Assembly: GCA_022511465.1 (NCBI GenBank)
Contig: JAFLRM010000006.1
Coordinates: 31,157 to 95,156, forward strand
Reading direction: 5' to 3'
Length of the DNA: 64,000 nucleotides
DNA from: Acetatifactor sp.
Lineage (GTDB): Bacteria > Bacillota > Clostridia > Lachnospirales > Lachnospiraceae
Position 1 is the stretch's first letter. Each line of letters opens with the position of its first letter. The notes under the pieces were generated by a model. The model did not search any database and was not told the origin of the DNA. It saw nothing but the letters and a program-made list of their open reading frames with translations. A program made the position numbers and the translations under genes. Below, in pieces: positions 17,873 through 26,221 of this stretch.

Positions 17873-19018
17873 GTGAATATTGAGCTTTGGATGGGAGCAA
17901 AGGGTGATATGGCAGTGGGAAAGCTTTGGGTGATAAGTACGGCCGGTTTTGACGGCGTGGGCGATCTTAGCAGTATATGGCAGGAATATGATCTGGACAG
18001 GTTCAAGGAGGGGATGAGTACTTTATTTCCCAACTCGGGTGTCTCTCTGGAGGAGCTTTTCGCAGAAGTGATGACAGGGGATGTGCTGGGGGCATTCACA
18101 CATTTTCTGGGGGGAAATATACAAGGGATGGCGGAGTCGGTGGCGGGCCTTAAGAATGTTATGATCTGGCTGATCGTGCTGGGAATAGTGTCAGCGCTTT
18201 TAACACATTTCGTGGAGGTGTTTGATAAGCACCAGGTGGCGGACCTAAGCTTTTATTTTCTGTATCTGCTGCTCGCCGCGGTGCTGTTAAAATGCTTTTC
18301 CCAGGCGGCCTTAGCGGCAGTAGAGACGTTGGAAAATATCGTGTTGTTCATCCAACTTTTGGTACCCACTTATCTGATGGCGGTAGGAGTCGCCACCGGG
18401 ACCACCACTGTCAGTGCCTCTTACCAGCTCATGGTTCTTTTGATCTACGGAGTGGAAACCATTTTGATAGGGATGGTCATTCCATTGATCTACAGTTACT
18501 TGATGCTCTCTGTTGTGAATGGGATCTGGATTGAAGAAAAACTGACACTTCTGATAGAACTTTTGGAAAAAGGGATCGGCTGGATCCTGAAGGCAGCTCT
18601 GGGAATAGTGACCGGCATCAGTGTTTTTCAGGCAGTGATCAGTCCGGTGATCGACTCTTTGAAAGCCAATGCACTGCAGAAAGCGATTTCGGCAATACCT
18701 GGGATAGGAAATGCGGCGGACGGAGTGGTGGAGCTGGTGGTTGGTTCCGCAGTGGTGATCAAGAACAGTATCGGCATTGTGCTGTTGATACTGCTCTTGA
18801 TATTGTGTGCAGCACCGCTCCTTAAGATTTTTCTCTTGGCCCTTATGTTGAAGGGAGCCGCAGCGTTCATGGGGATCGTCAGTGATAAGAGGATTACCGC
18901 CTGCGCGAACCACACAGGGGATGCGGGGATGCTCTTGTTTCGCGTGACAGGGACGGCGATGCTTCTTTTTTTGATCTGTCTGTCCATTATTGCTGCTACG
19001 ACCAACCGAGGATTTTAG
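17873..19018 (+). CDS. spoIIIAE: Stage III sporulation protein AE
   Basis: 381 aa, GTG start immediately after the spoIIIAD stop. It has about seven to eight hydrophobic segments, including LIVLGIVSALLTHF and IVLLILLLILCAAPLL. No clear cleavable signal peptide is seen, unlike some Bacillus homologues. It is the largest membrane subunit of the SpoIIIA complex. Confidence 0.93.
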   Translation: MNIELWMGAKGDMAVGKLWVISTAGFDGVGDLSSIWQEYDLDRFKEGMSTLFPNSGVSLEELFAEVMTGDVLGAFTHFLGGNIQGMAESVAGLKNVMIWLIVLGIVSALLTHFVEVFDKHQVADLSFYFLYLLLAAVLLKCFSQAALAAVETLENIVLFIQLLVPTYLMAVGVATGTTTVSASYQLMVLLIYGVETILIGMVIPLIYSYLMLSVVNGIWIEEKLTLLIELLEKGIGWILKAALGIVTGISVFQAVISPVIDSLKANALQKAISAIPGIGNAADGVVELVVGSAVVIKNSIGIVLLILLLILCAAPLLKIFLLALMLKGAAAFMGIVSDKRITACANHTGDAGMLLFRVTGTAMLLFLICLSIIAATTNRGF

Positions 19019-19026
19019 GGGGACTT

Positions 19027-19458
19027 ATGCGGGGAACATTTTTTCAGACAATATGTCAGGTGGGGATCTTTATGATCTGTGCGCAGGCAGTCATTCATTT
19101 CCGGCCTGATCAATCCTATGAGAAATATTTAAAACTCCTTGTAAGCGTTATGATCTTGGTGCAGATTTTTCAGCCGGTGGGACGATTTTTCCTCACAGGT
19201 AATGGGCAGGAGCTGTCGGATCGGATCGCATGGTTTCAGGAACAGATGGAACGGGAAATGGAGCAGGCTGCCAGAAACAGCGGAAGAACCGGAGACTTGT
19301 TGGAGCAAATGACACTTAAAGAGGTTCAAGAGCGGTTGACAGAACAGCCCACTGAAGGACAGATAGGTAAGAACACGGAAAGGAAAGAGGATACAGGAGA
19401 AAATATGGAGGGCAGTATCCCACCTGTGGAGAAAGTGGGGCCGGTGAAAATTGAATGA
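19027..19458 (+). CDS. spoIIIAF: Stage III sporulation protein AF
   Basis: 143 aa. It has two N-terminal membrane helices and a charged Glu-rich C-terminal part. It is shorter than the roughly 200-residue Bacillus protein, so the C-terminal ring-building domain is reduced. Position between AE and AG makes the assignment safe. Confidence 0.88.
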   Translation: MRGTFFQTICQVGIFMICAQAVIHFRPDQSYEKYLKLLVSVMILVQIFQPVGRFFLTGNGQELSDRIAWFQEQMEREMEQAARNSGRTGDLLEQMTLKEVQERLTEQPTEGQIGKNTERKEDTGENMEGSIPPVEKVGPVKIE

Positions 19459-19470
19459 GGATGGTAGTCT

Positions 19471-20082
19471 ATGGAGAAGATTAGGAAGTGGCTGGAGCAA
19501 AAGGGATATGAAAAATGGTTTAAAAGGGATAATTTGATTATTCTGGTGTTGGCGGGGGTGCTCTTGTTCATTATAGCACTGCCTTCGGAGGATGGAAGTG
19601 ACAGAGAGGACACTGCGCCGATGGAGACCAAGATTGCAGGTGATGATGGACAGGATACAGGAGCATTAGGAGGAGACTTTTCCCAAGCGGAGTACGCCGC
19701 CTATCTGGAGAACCGCCTCGCGCGCATTTTGTCAGGAATGGACGGTGTGGGGAAGGTGGAGGTCATGATCACGCTTTCATCCTCCGAGGAATTGGTGGTG
19801 GAAAAAGATAACATAAGCAGCCGTTCCCAGACCAATGAGACGGACTCGGAGGGCGGGAGCCGGTTGATCGATCAGGCAGATCATCAAGAGGATACAGTAT
19901 TTTACACGGTGGGAAACGAGAGTGAACCTTACGTGATAAAGACGCTTCTTCCCAGTGTAGAGGGCGTTGTGGTAGTAGCGGAAGGCGCAGGAGGCGGCGT
20001 GATGAATAAGAATATCACGGAGGTAGTTCAGGCATTATTCGATGTGGAGGCGCATAAAGTGAAAGTGGTAAAGATGAGATGA
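19471..20082 (+). CDS. spoIIIAG: Stage III sporulation protein AG
   Basis: 203 aa. A single membrane helix (LIILVLAGVLLFIIALP) is followed by an extracytoplasmic domain with the ring-building motif fold (from about residue 65, YLENRLARILSGMDGVGKVE). SpoIIIAG forms a large ring in the space between mother cell and forespore. Confidence 0.92.
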   Translation: MEKIRKWLEQKGYEKWFKRDNLIILVLAGVLLFIIALPSEDGSDREDTAPMETKIAGDDGQDTGALGGDFSQAEYAAYLENRLARILSGMDGVGKVEVMITLSSSEELVVEKDNISSRSQTNETDSEGGSRLIDQADHQEDTVFYTVGNESEPYVIKTLLPSVEGVVVVAEGAGGGVMNKNITEVVQALFDVEAHKVKVVKMR

Positions 20083-20087
20083 GTCGG

Positions 20088-20116
20088 ACATATTTTTTCA
20101 TACAGGCTCATACAAT
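20088..20116 (+). promoter_or_regulatory. Candidate sigma-E promoter in front of spoIIIAH
   Basis: ACATATT (20088-20094), 14 nt, CATACAAT (20109-20116). The -10 matches the sigma-E consensus CATACAHT exactly and the spacing is standard. It lies in the 64-nt gap between spoIIIAG and spoIIIAH and would give spoIIIAH extra transcription. Confidence 0.65.
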
Positions 20117-20146
20117 GAAGTAGTAAAATGGAAAAGGGAGAGTACC

Positions 20147-20878
20147 GTGAAAAATCTAGTGAAAAAGAATCAGCTTATGATTACCGCACTTGCAATTATG
20201 ATCGCGATTGCAGGGTATTTGCAGTTTGCGGGGACCAATCTGGACGAGGAATATCTTACGGTTACGGATGATTTGGATGTAAACGCGGTGGATTCCGGCG
20301 GAGTCATCACAGAAAACTACATAGCTTCGGGATTGGAGGATGTTGCCGGCTTGCTGGATCTCTCGGAGGAAGATCTTCTGAGTGAAGGGCTGACGGAGAT
20401 CGAGAGTCTGGACTCCGATGTGGACATTATTATGGAGAATTATCTGGAGGAGGACATGGTGGTGGCGGAGGCTACTCCGGATGAGGGAGAGATTCCCGGG
20501 GAAGCTGTATTTGCTTCTACTACCGGTGTGGAGATACTGGCGGATGCGAAGCTCTTGAAGGAACAGACGAGGGCTAGAAACAAGGCGACTTTGATGGAGA
20601 TCATTGAAAGTGCCGGTCTGACTGATGAGCAGAAGCAGGGGGCTGTGGACAGCATGGTGGCCATGACGGAGATCGCAGAAAAAGAAGCAGCAGCAGAGAT
20701 CCTTTTGGAGGCCAAGGGGTTCACTGACGTAGTAGTCAGCATCAATGGAGATGCGGTGGATGTGGTGGTAAACGCTGCAGAACTGACCGAAGCTCAGCGC
20801 GCTCAGATCGAGGACATTGTCACCAGAAAAACGAACATCGCCCCGGAGAATATTGTGATCAGCACGATAGTGCAGTAA
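20147..20878 (+). CDS. spoIIIAH: Stage III sporulation protein AH
   Basis: 243 aa, GTG start with GGGAG at 20136-20140. One N-terminal membrane helix (LMITALAIMIAIAGYLQF) is followed by an acidic linker and a C-terminal YscJ/FliF-like ring-building domain (about 150-243). SpoIIIAH binds forespore SpoIIQ to form the channel across the intermembrane space. It has its own candidate sigma-E promoter and ends the operon. Confidence 0.93.
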   Translation: MKNLVKKNQLMITALAIMIAIAGYLQFAGTNLDEEYLTVTDDLDVNAVDSGGVITENYIASGLEDVAGLLDLSEEDLLSEGLTEIESLDSDVDIIMENYLEEDMVVAEATPDEGEIPGEAVFASTTGVEILADAKLLKEQTRARNKATLMEIIESAGLTDEQKQGAVDSMVAMTEIAEKEAAAEILLEAKGFTDVVVSINGDAVDVVVNAAELTEAQRAQIEDIVTRKTNIAPENIVISTIVQ

Positions 20879-20902
20879 GGTGTAAGAGACGCGAAAGAGA
20901 CA

Positions 20903-21126
20903 CCCGATTGAGAACGATTGCCATGATCAGGCTGGTCACCGGCAAATTAGTAGATCATAAGCGGCAACCTGAGCCCCAGCCTGTCAATATTCCTCAGACA
21001 GACCGTAGAAACACGTCGGTACTTGGCGAGGTTAAAAGCAGCGTTGCTGCTTTTCGAGCCTAGTATCCGTTACGTGTTTCTTCGAGCAGGAGCGTGTCTG
21101 TATGGGGAATATTGACAGGCTTGGGC
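20903..21126. other. Large structured intergenic element (long hairpin)
   Basis: The 354-nt gap between spoIIIAH and deoB holds strong secondary structure. A perfect 16-bp stem (AGCCTGTCAATATTCC at 20978-20993 with its complement at 21106-21121) is extended by further pairs. It encloses other pairs (ACACG/CGTGT, GACAGAC/GTGTCTGT-like) and a tip AAAAGCAGC-GTT-GCTGCTTTT (about 21034-21054). A second, smaller imperfect hairpin lies at 20913-20969. No ORF and no U-tract are present. It could be a structured RNA, a palindromic repeat element or a terminator complex. I do not recognise the family. Confidence 0.55.
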
Positions 21127-21232
21127 GTCACTTGCATAGGAAAATGTGTACAATAGGGAAATTTTGGGATATAATATACGCAAAGGGCAGAGTCATGCCC
21201 ATATGAATTTTTTTCTACATTGGAGAACACAT

Positions 21233-22420
21233 ATGAAACGAATTTTCCTGATCGTACTGGACAGCCTTGGCATCGGTCAGATGCCGGATGCTGCCCAGTA
21301 CGGCGACCACGATGTAAACACTTTAAAGAGTATTTCTCAAAGTCCCTTTTTCCATGTTCCCCACTTGGAAAAGCTGGGACTGTTTCAAATTGACGGCGTT
21401 GAGGTGCAAGGCGAAAGCCAACACCAAACATCATCCTCCCACGCTGCTACTATTGCCCGCATGACGGAGGCGTCCAAGGGCAAAGATACCACCATTGGGC
21501 ATTGGGAGATCGCGGGAGTATATTCCTCCAAACCTCTCCCCACCTATCCGAATGGCTTTCCAGGAGAGGTGCTTGAGCCTTTTCGCAGGGCTGTCGGCAG
21601 AGGTGTGCTATGCAATCTTCCCTATTCCGGCACGGAGGTCATTCGGGAATACGGCGAGGAGCATATGCGTACTGGGAATCTGATCGTCTATACCTCCGCG
21701 GACAGTGTATTTCAGATCGCAGCTCACGAGGACATCGTCCCGGTGGAGCAGCTTTATGAATATTGCCGGATCGCGAGGGATATCCTTCAAGGAGAACATG
21801 GCGTGGGACGTGTGATCGCACGCCCTTTTGAGGGAGAGGTCGGAAATTTTACCCGCACACCCAGGCGCCATGATTTTTCCATACTGCCGCCTGCGACAAC
21901 TATGTTGGATCAGCTTGCAGAAAGCGGTAGATCTGTTATTTCCGTGGGCAAGATAAAGGACATCTTTGCCGGAAAAGGAATCACGGAAGCGGTCTACACA
22001 TCGGGAAACAGTGAAGGCATTGAGAGGACTTTGGAATATCTGGACAAAGACTTTGAGGGCCTCTGCTTTATCAACCTGGTGGACTACGATATGCTCTATG
22101 GACACCGAAGGGATATTGACGGCTATGCCAAGGCGCTGACTTATTTTGACGAGCGACTTCCGCAGCTTTTGAGCAAACTTCGGAAGGAGGACATCCTTAT
22201 GATCACCGCAGATCACGGTTGCGATCCCGCCTATCAGGAAACCACGGATCACACCAGAGAATACACGCCGTTTCTTATGGTTGGACCGGGCGTGAAACCA
22301 GTCAATCTGGGCACCAGAAATACTTTTGCTGATATCGGCGCAACTGTGCTGCAGTACTTTGATATTAAGCCGGCTTTCCAAGGCGAGAGCATGCTTGATC
22401 AAAATTATTTGGAGGCTTAA
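21233..22420 (+). CDS. deoB: Phosphopentomutase
   Basis: 395 aa. The ATG at 21233 has GGAGAA at 21222-21227. It interconverts ribose (or deoxyribose) 1- and 5-phosphates in nucleoside salvage. It belongs to the alkaline-phosphatase-like metalloenzymes: the opening IVLDSLGIGQMPDA supplies metal ligands and the phospho-acceptor region, and ITADHGCDP near the C-terminus supplies more ligands. It stands alone without a nucleoside phosphorylase. prfC starts 2 nt after its stop. Confidence 0.93.
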   Translation: MKRIFLIVLDSLGIGQMPDAAQYGDHDVNTLKSISQSPFFHVPHLEKLGLFQIDGVEVQGESQHQTSSSHAATIARMTEASKGKDTTIGHWEIAGVYSSKPLPTYPNGFPGEVLEPFRRAVGRGVLCNLPYSGTEVIREYGEEHMRTGNLIVYTSADSVFQIAAHEDIVPVEQLYEYCRIARDILQGEHGVGRVIARPFEGEVGNFTRTPRRHDFSILPPATTMLDQLAESGRSVISVGKIKDIFAGKGITEAVYTSGNSEGIERTLEYLDKDFEGLCFINLVDYDMLYGHRRDIDGYAKALTYFDERLPQLLSKLRKEDILMITADHGCDPAYQETTDHTREYTPFLMVGPGVKPVNLGTRNTFADIGATVLQYFDIKPAFQGESMLDQNYLEA

Positions 22421-22421
22421 A

Positions 22422-24017
22422 ATGAGTAACTATACAGAAGAGATCAACCGTCGTCGCACCTTTGCCATTATTTCTCACCCCGATGCGGGTAAGACGACTC
22501 TCACAGAGAAGTTTCTGCTGTACGGCGGGGCGATCAATCTTGCCGGAAGCGTGAAAGGGAAGGCGACCGCCAGACATGCTGTGTCCGACTGGATGGAGAT
22601 CGAGAAGGAGAGAGGTATCTCCGTGACCTCGTCCGTGCTTCAGTTTGAGTACGACGGCTATTGCATCAACATCTTAGATACACCGGGACATCAGGACTTC
22701 TCAGAGGACACCTACCGCACGTTGATGGCGGCAGATTCCGCAGTCATGGTCATCGACGCCAGCAAGGGCGTGGAGGCACAGACCAGGAAACTGTTCAAGG
22801 TCTGTGTTATGCGGAAGATTCCGATCTTTACTTTTATCAACAAGATGGACAGGGATGCCAATGACACTTTTGAACTGCTGGATGACATTGAGAAAGAGCT
22901 TGGTATCGCCACCTGTCCGCTGAACTGGCCCATTGGATCAGGCAAGGCTTTTAAGGGCGTGTATGACAGGGAGAAAAAGTGCATCATTTCCTACTCTGAC
23001 ACAGAGAAAGGCACCAAAGAGGGCACTGCCACAGAAATTCCTGTCACGGATGAGGTACAACTGCGTCAAGTGATCGGCGACGAGGCGGCGGACAAACTTT
23101 TGGAAGAGGTTGAGCTTTTAGATGGTGCCAGCGCGGAGTTTGACTTAGAGCAGGTGCGTGCGGGAGATCTGACACCAGTGTGCTTCGGCTCCGCTTTGAC
23201 CAACTTTGGTGTGGAGATCTTCTTGAAGCACTTCCTAAACATGACAACGACTCCGCTTCCCCGCAAGGCGGATGTGGGGGTGATCGATCCTGTGGAAAAT
23301 GAGTTCAGCGCCTTTGTCTTTAAGATCCAGGCCAATATGAACAAAGCACATCGGGACAGAGTTGCATTTATGCGCATCTGCTCCGGTCGGTTTGACGCCA
23401 ACATGGAAGTACGGCATGTTCAGGGCGGCAAGGTGATGCGGCTGTCCCAGCCCCAACAGATCATGGCGGATGAGAGGAAGATCCTCTCCGAGGCCTACGC
23501 GGGGGATATCATCGGTGTGTTTGATCCGGGAATCTTCTCTATCGGAGATACGATCTGCATGCCGAAAGAGAAATTCCAGTATGAAGGAATTCCCACCTTT
23601 GCACCGGAGCATTTTGCCCGGGTGCGTCAGGTGGATACTATGAAGAGAAAGCAGTTTGTCAAGGGGATTGAGCAGATCGCCCAGGAGGGTGCCATCCAGA
23701 TTTTTCAGGAATTTAATACCGGTCTGGAGGAGATCATCGTGGGGGTGGTCGGCGTTTTACAGTTTGACGTGTTGAAATACCGCTTGGAGAACGAATATAA
23801 CGTGGAGATACGCCTGGAGAACCTACCCTACGAACATATCCGTTGGATTGAAAACAAAGACGAGGTGGATCTGGACAGACTGACCGGCACCTCTGACATG
23901 AAGAAAGTCAAGGATATGAAGGGTAACCCCTTGCTTCTCTTTGTCAATGCGTGGAGTATTGGCATGACACTGGAGCGCAATCAGGGACTGACGCTGACGG
24001 AGTTTAGTCGAAATTGA
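22422..24017 (+). CDS. prfC: Peptide chain release factor 3
   Basis: 531 aa, the usual RF3 length. The ATG at 22422 has GGAGG at 22411-22415. G-domain motifs: HPDAGKTT (G1), DTPGHQDF (G3), NKMDRD (G4). The class-specific stretch GSVKGKATARHAVSDWME is also present. RF3 is a GTPase that releases RF1/RF2 from the ribosome after termination. It begins almost at the deoB stop, so the two are probably cotranscribed although unrelated in function. Confidence 0.95.
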   Translation: MSNYTEEINRRRTFAIISHPDAGKTTLTEKFLLYGGAINLAGSVKGKATARHAVSDWMEIEKERGISVTSSVLQFEYDGYCINILDTPGHQDFSEDTYRTLMAADSAVMVIDASKGVEAQTRKLFKVCVMRKIPIFTFINKMDRDANDTFELLDDIEKELGIATCPLNWPIGSGKAFKGVYDREKKCIISYSDTEKGTKEGTATEIPVTDEVQLRQVIGDEAADKLLEEVELLDGASAEFDLEQVRAGDLTPVCFGSALTNFGVEIFLKHFLNMTTTPLPRKADVGVIDPVENEFSAFVFKIQANMNKAHRDRVAFMRICSGRFDANMEVRHVQGGKVMRLSQPQQIMADERKILSEAYAGDIIGVFDPGIFSIGDTICMPKEKFQYEGIPTFAPEHFARVRQVDTMKRKQFVKGIEQIAQEGAIQIFQEFNTGLEEIIVGVVGVLQFDVLKYRLENEYNVEIRLENLPYEHIRWIENKDEVDLDRLTGTSDMKKVKDMKGNPLLLFVNAWSIGMTLERNQGLTLTEFSRN

Positions 24018-24038
24018 GCGTGTGCTTGGAGTGACTGC

Positions 24039-25307
24039 ATGAGTGAAAGTGTAAAAAGGTGGTCTGCGCTATTGATCCTGCTTAGCGCATCCATCTTGTG
24101 GAATGGCTGCACGGCGAAGGAATTGGCCATACCAATTCCCGAGACCAAATATTTGAAAATGGATGGGAACCGTCTGATCAGAGTGGTCGAAGTCTCCGAT
24201 GATAGAATGAACCGAAAGCACTCCCAGGAGGAGACGGAAACTGTCGATGATCTGGCAAACTTAAGTCTGCTGATGGAAGAGGTGTCGGGGCATTTTGCCT
24301 ACGACAGCTTGACGGATGCGGAGCAGCTTTGGTATCGCGATATCGAGGGGTGCCTTGGCAGTATGGTGGAGGAGATCCGATTGTCGGGGGAAGGTCTCAA
24401 AGCAGGGTTGGACGAGACTTGTATTGACAAGATCTTCCAGTGTGTAATGTGTGACCATCCGGAGATATTCTATGTGGACGGCTACAGCTACAGTAAATAT
24501 ACACGGGGAGACAGTGCTGTGGCGATCTCTTTCTCCGGCACCTACAACATGGGGAAGCGTGAGGCGGTCTCTCGAAAAAAGATAATTGAGCTCTCTGTGG
24601 AGAATCTTCTGGCGGGTGTGGATGCGGATGCGACGGACTATGATCTGGTTCGATTTGTCTACGAGACGCTGGTAAGGAGTACTGATTATGATCTGGAGGC
24701 AGCCGACAATCAAAACATTTATTCTGTGTTTGTGGGTCGCGCCTCCGTGTGCCTTGGATATGCCAAAGCCACCCAGTATCTCTTAAACCAGCTGGGGATC
24801 GAGTGTGCACTGGTACAGGGAATGGTGGATCCGGGAGAAGGCCACGCATGGAATCTGGTGAAGGTGGACGGAAGCTATTATTATGTGGACACCACGTGGG
24901 GAGATGCTTCCTATCAGATGATGGAGAGCGCACAGGGGGATGGGGGTTATCAGCCCACGATCAATTATGATTATCTGTGTGTGACCACGGAGCAGCTGCT
25001 TCGCACACACACGATCGGCGGTGTGGTGGAGATGCCGGAGTGTACAGATCTTAGCGCAAACTACTATGTGCGGGAGAATGCATATTTTACAACTTATGAT
25101 AAAGAACAGCTGACAGAGCTTTTTGACCGGGCGGAAGAACAGGGCAAGGAGGATGTGACCGTGAAGTGTGCGGACACGGATTGTTTTTGGCTGATGAAAG
25201 AAACACTGATCGATGGTCAGGAGATTTTTGACTACATGCCGGAAGGGGATTCTGTGGCATACGCCAGCAATGATAAGCAGTTGTCACTTACTTTTTGGAG
25301 GAATTGA
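24039..25307 (+). CDS. Transglutaminase-like putative lipoprotein
   Basis: 422 aa. The N-terminal hydrophobic segment ends in WNGC (Cys24), a weak lipobox. The transglutaminase-like core has Cys238 (RASVCLGYA), His269 (GEGHAWN) and Asp284 (YYVDTTWGD). It resembles the protein at 1447-3039 in the core and in the preceding helical region (CDHPEIFYVDG versus NDHPELFWLET). It is exported and membrane-attached. The substrate is unknown. It follows prfC by 21 nt. Confidence 0.75.
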   Translation: MSESVKRWSALLILLSASILWNGCTAKELAIPIPETKYLKMDGNRLIRVVEVSDDRMNRKHSQEETETVDDLANLSLLMEEVSGHFAYDSLTDAEQLWYRDIEGCLGSMVEEIRLSGEGLKAGLDETCIDKIFQCVMCDHPEIFYVDGYSYSKYTRGDSAVAISFSGTYNMGKREAVSRKKIIELSVENLLAGVDADATDYDLVRFVYETLVRSTDYDLEAADNQNIYSVFVGRASVCLGYAKATQYLLNQLGIECALVQGMVDPGEGHAWNLVKVDGSYYYVDTTWGDASYQMMESAQGDGGYQPTINYDYLCVTTEQLLRTHTIGGVVEMPECTDLSANYYVRENAYFTTYDKEQLTELFDRAEEQGKEDVTVKCADTDCFWLMKETLIDGQEIFDYMPEGDSVAYASNDKQLSLTFWRN

Positions 25308-25352
25308 TGCGGGTCTGATCAAGGAATTAAAAACAGGAAATAGACATTTTAG

Positions 25353-25382
25353 ATGACAAATATAGAAGAAATGTGGTATACT
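25353..25382 (+). promoter_or_regulatory. Sigma-A-type promoter of the asp23-nusB block
   Basis: ATGACA (25353-25358), 18 nt, TATACT (25377-25382), 33 nt before the asp23-like ATG and after a gene-free gap. Confidence 0.6.
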
Positions 25383-25414
25383 CTATGTAACCTTAAATGT
25401 AGGAGGATATTGTC

Positions 25415-25801
25415 ATGGAGAGAGAAATAGATAAGAACGCACTGGTTCTGAAGGAGGACGAGAATCTCGGCTCGGTGCAGATTGCGGACGATGTGGTTGC
25501 AATGATCGCATCCCTGGCAGCTACCGAAGTGGAGGGCGTCAGCGCCATGTCCGGCAACATTACCAACGAACTGATGAGCAGAGTTGGCGTGAAGAACTTG
25601 ACCAAGGGGGTCAAGGTAGTCGTTCAGGGCGAGAATGTGAAGGTAGATCTCACCGTGACTCTGGAGTATGGCTACAATATCCCTGCCACTTGCCAGAAGG
25701 TACAGATGAAGGTGAAGGGCGCCATTGAGAATATGACCGGATTAAACTGCAGTGATGTGAATATCCGTATCGCAGGGATAATTATCAAGAAAGACAACTA
25801 G
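25415..25801 (+). CDS. Asp23/Gls24-family protein (YqhY-like)
   Basis: 128 aa. The Asp23 domain (PF03780) is clear from VQIADDVVAMIASLAATEVEG through VKVDLTVTLEYG to the end. Position directly before nusB is that of B. subtilis yqhY, whose product influences acetyl-CoA carboxylase activity. accB/accC, which precede yqhY in Bacillus, are absent here. AGGAGG precedes the ATG. Confidence 0.9.
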   Translation: MEREIDKNALVLKEDENLGSVQIADDVVAMIASLAATEVEGVSAMSGNITNELMSRVGVKNLTKGVKVVVQGENVKVDLTVTLEYGYNIPATCQKVQMKVKGAIENMTGLNCSDVNIRIAGIIIKKDN

Positions 25802-25810
25802 GAAGAGATC

Positions 25811-26221
25811 ATGGGACGACATGAGTTAAGGGAACAGGTTTTTAAGCTTTTATTCCGAGTGGAGTTCAACGATCCTGCGGACATGCCGGAGCAGGTGAGA
25901 TTGTTTGTGGAGGACACGGAGAATCTCACCCGCAAAAAGGATGTGGATTATGTCAGGGATAAATATCAGCACGTTCAGGAGAAAGTAGGCGAGCTGGACC
26001 GTCTGATCAATGAGAACACAGAAGGATGGGACACCGCGCGAATGGGCAAGGTGGAACTCACAATACTCCGGCTGGCTGCGTATGAGATCCTTTTTGACGA
26101 GGACATCCCTGCCAGTGTAGCGATCAATGAGGCGGTGGAGATTGCCAAAAGTTATGGTCAGGACACCTCCGGCGGATTTGTCAACGCTATTTTGGCCAAG
26201 ATTGCAAAGCTGGGTGATTAA
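25811..26221 (+). CDS. nusB: Transcription antitermination factor NusB
   Basis: 136 aa all-helical protein of the NusB family (PF01029). It opens with the typical RHELREQVFKLLF and ends with the conserved SVAINEAVEIAKSYG...FVNAILAKI. With NusE (S10) it binds boxA RNA for rRNA antitermination. It lies 9 nt after the asp23-like gene and overlaps the xseA start by 8 nt. Confidence 0.95.
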   Translation: MGRHELREQVFKLLFRVEFNDPADMPEQVRLFVEDTENLTRKKDVDYVRDKYQHVQEKVGELDRLINENTEGWDTARMGKVELTILRLAAYEILFDEDIPASVAINEAVEIAKSYGQDTSGGFVNAILAKIAKLGD

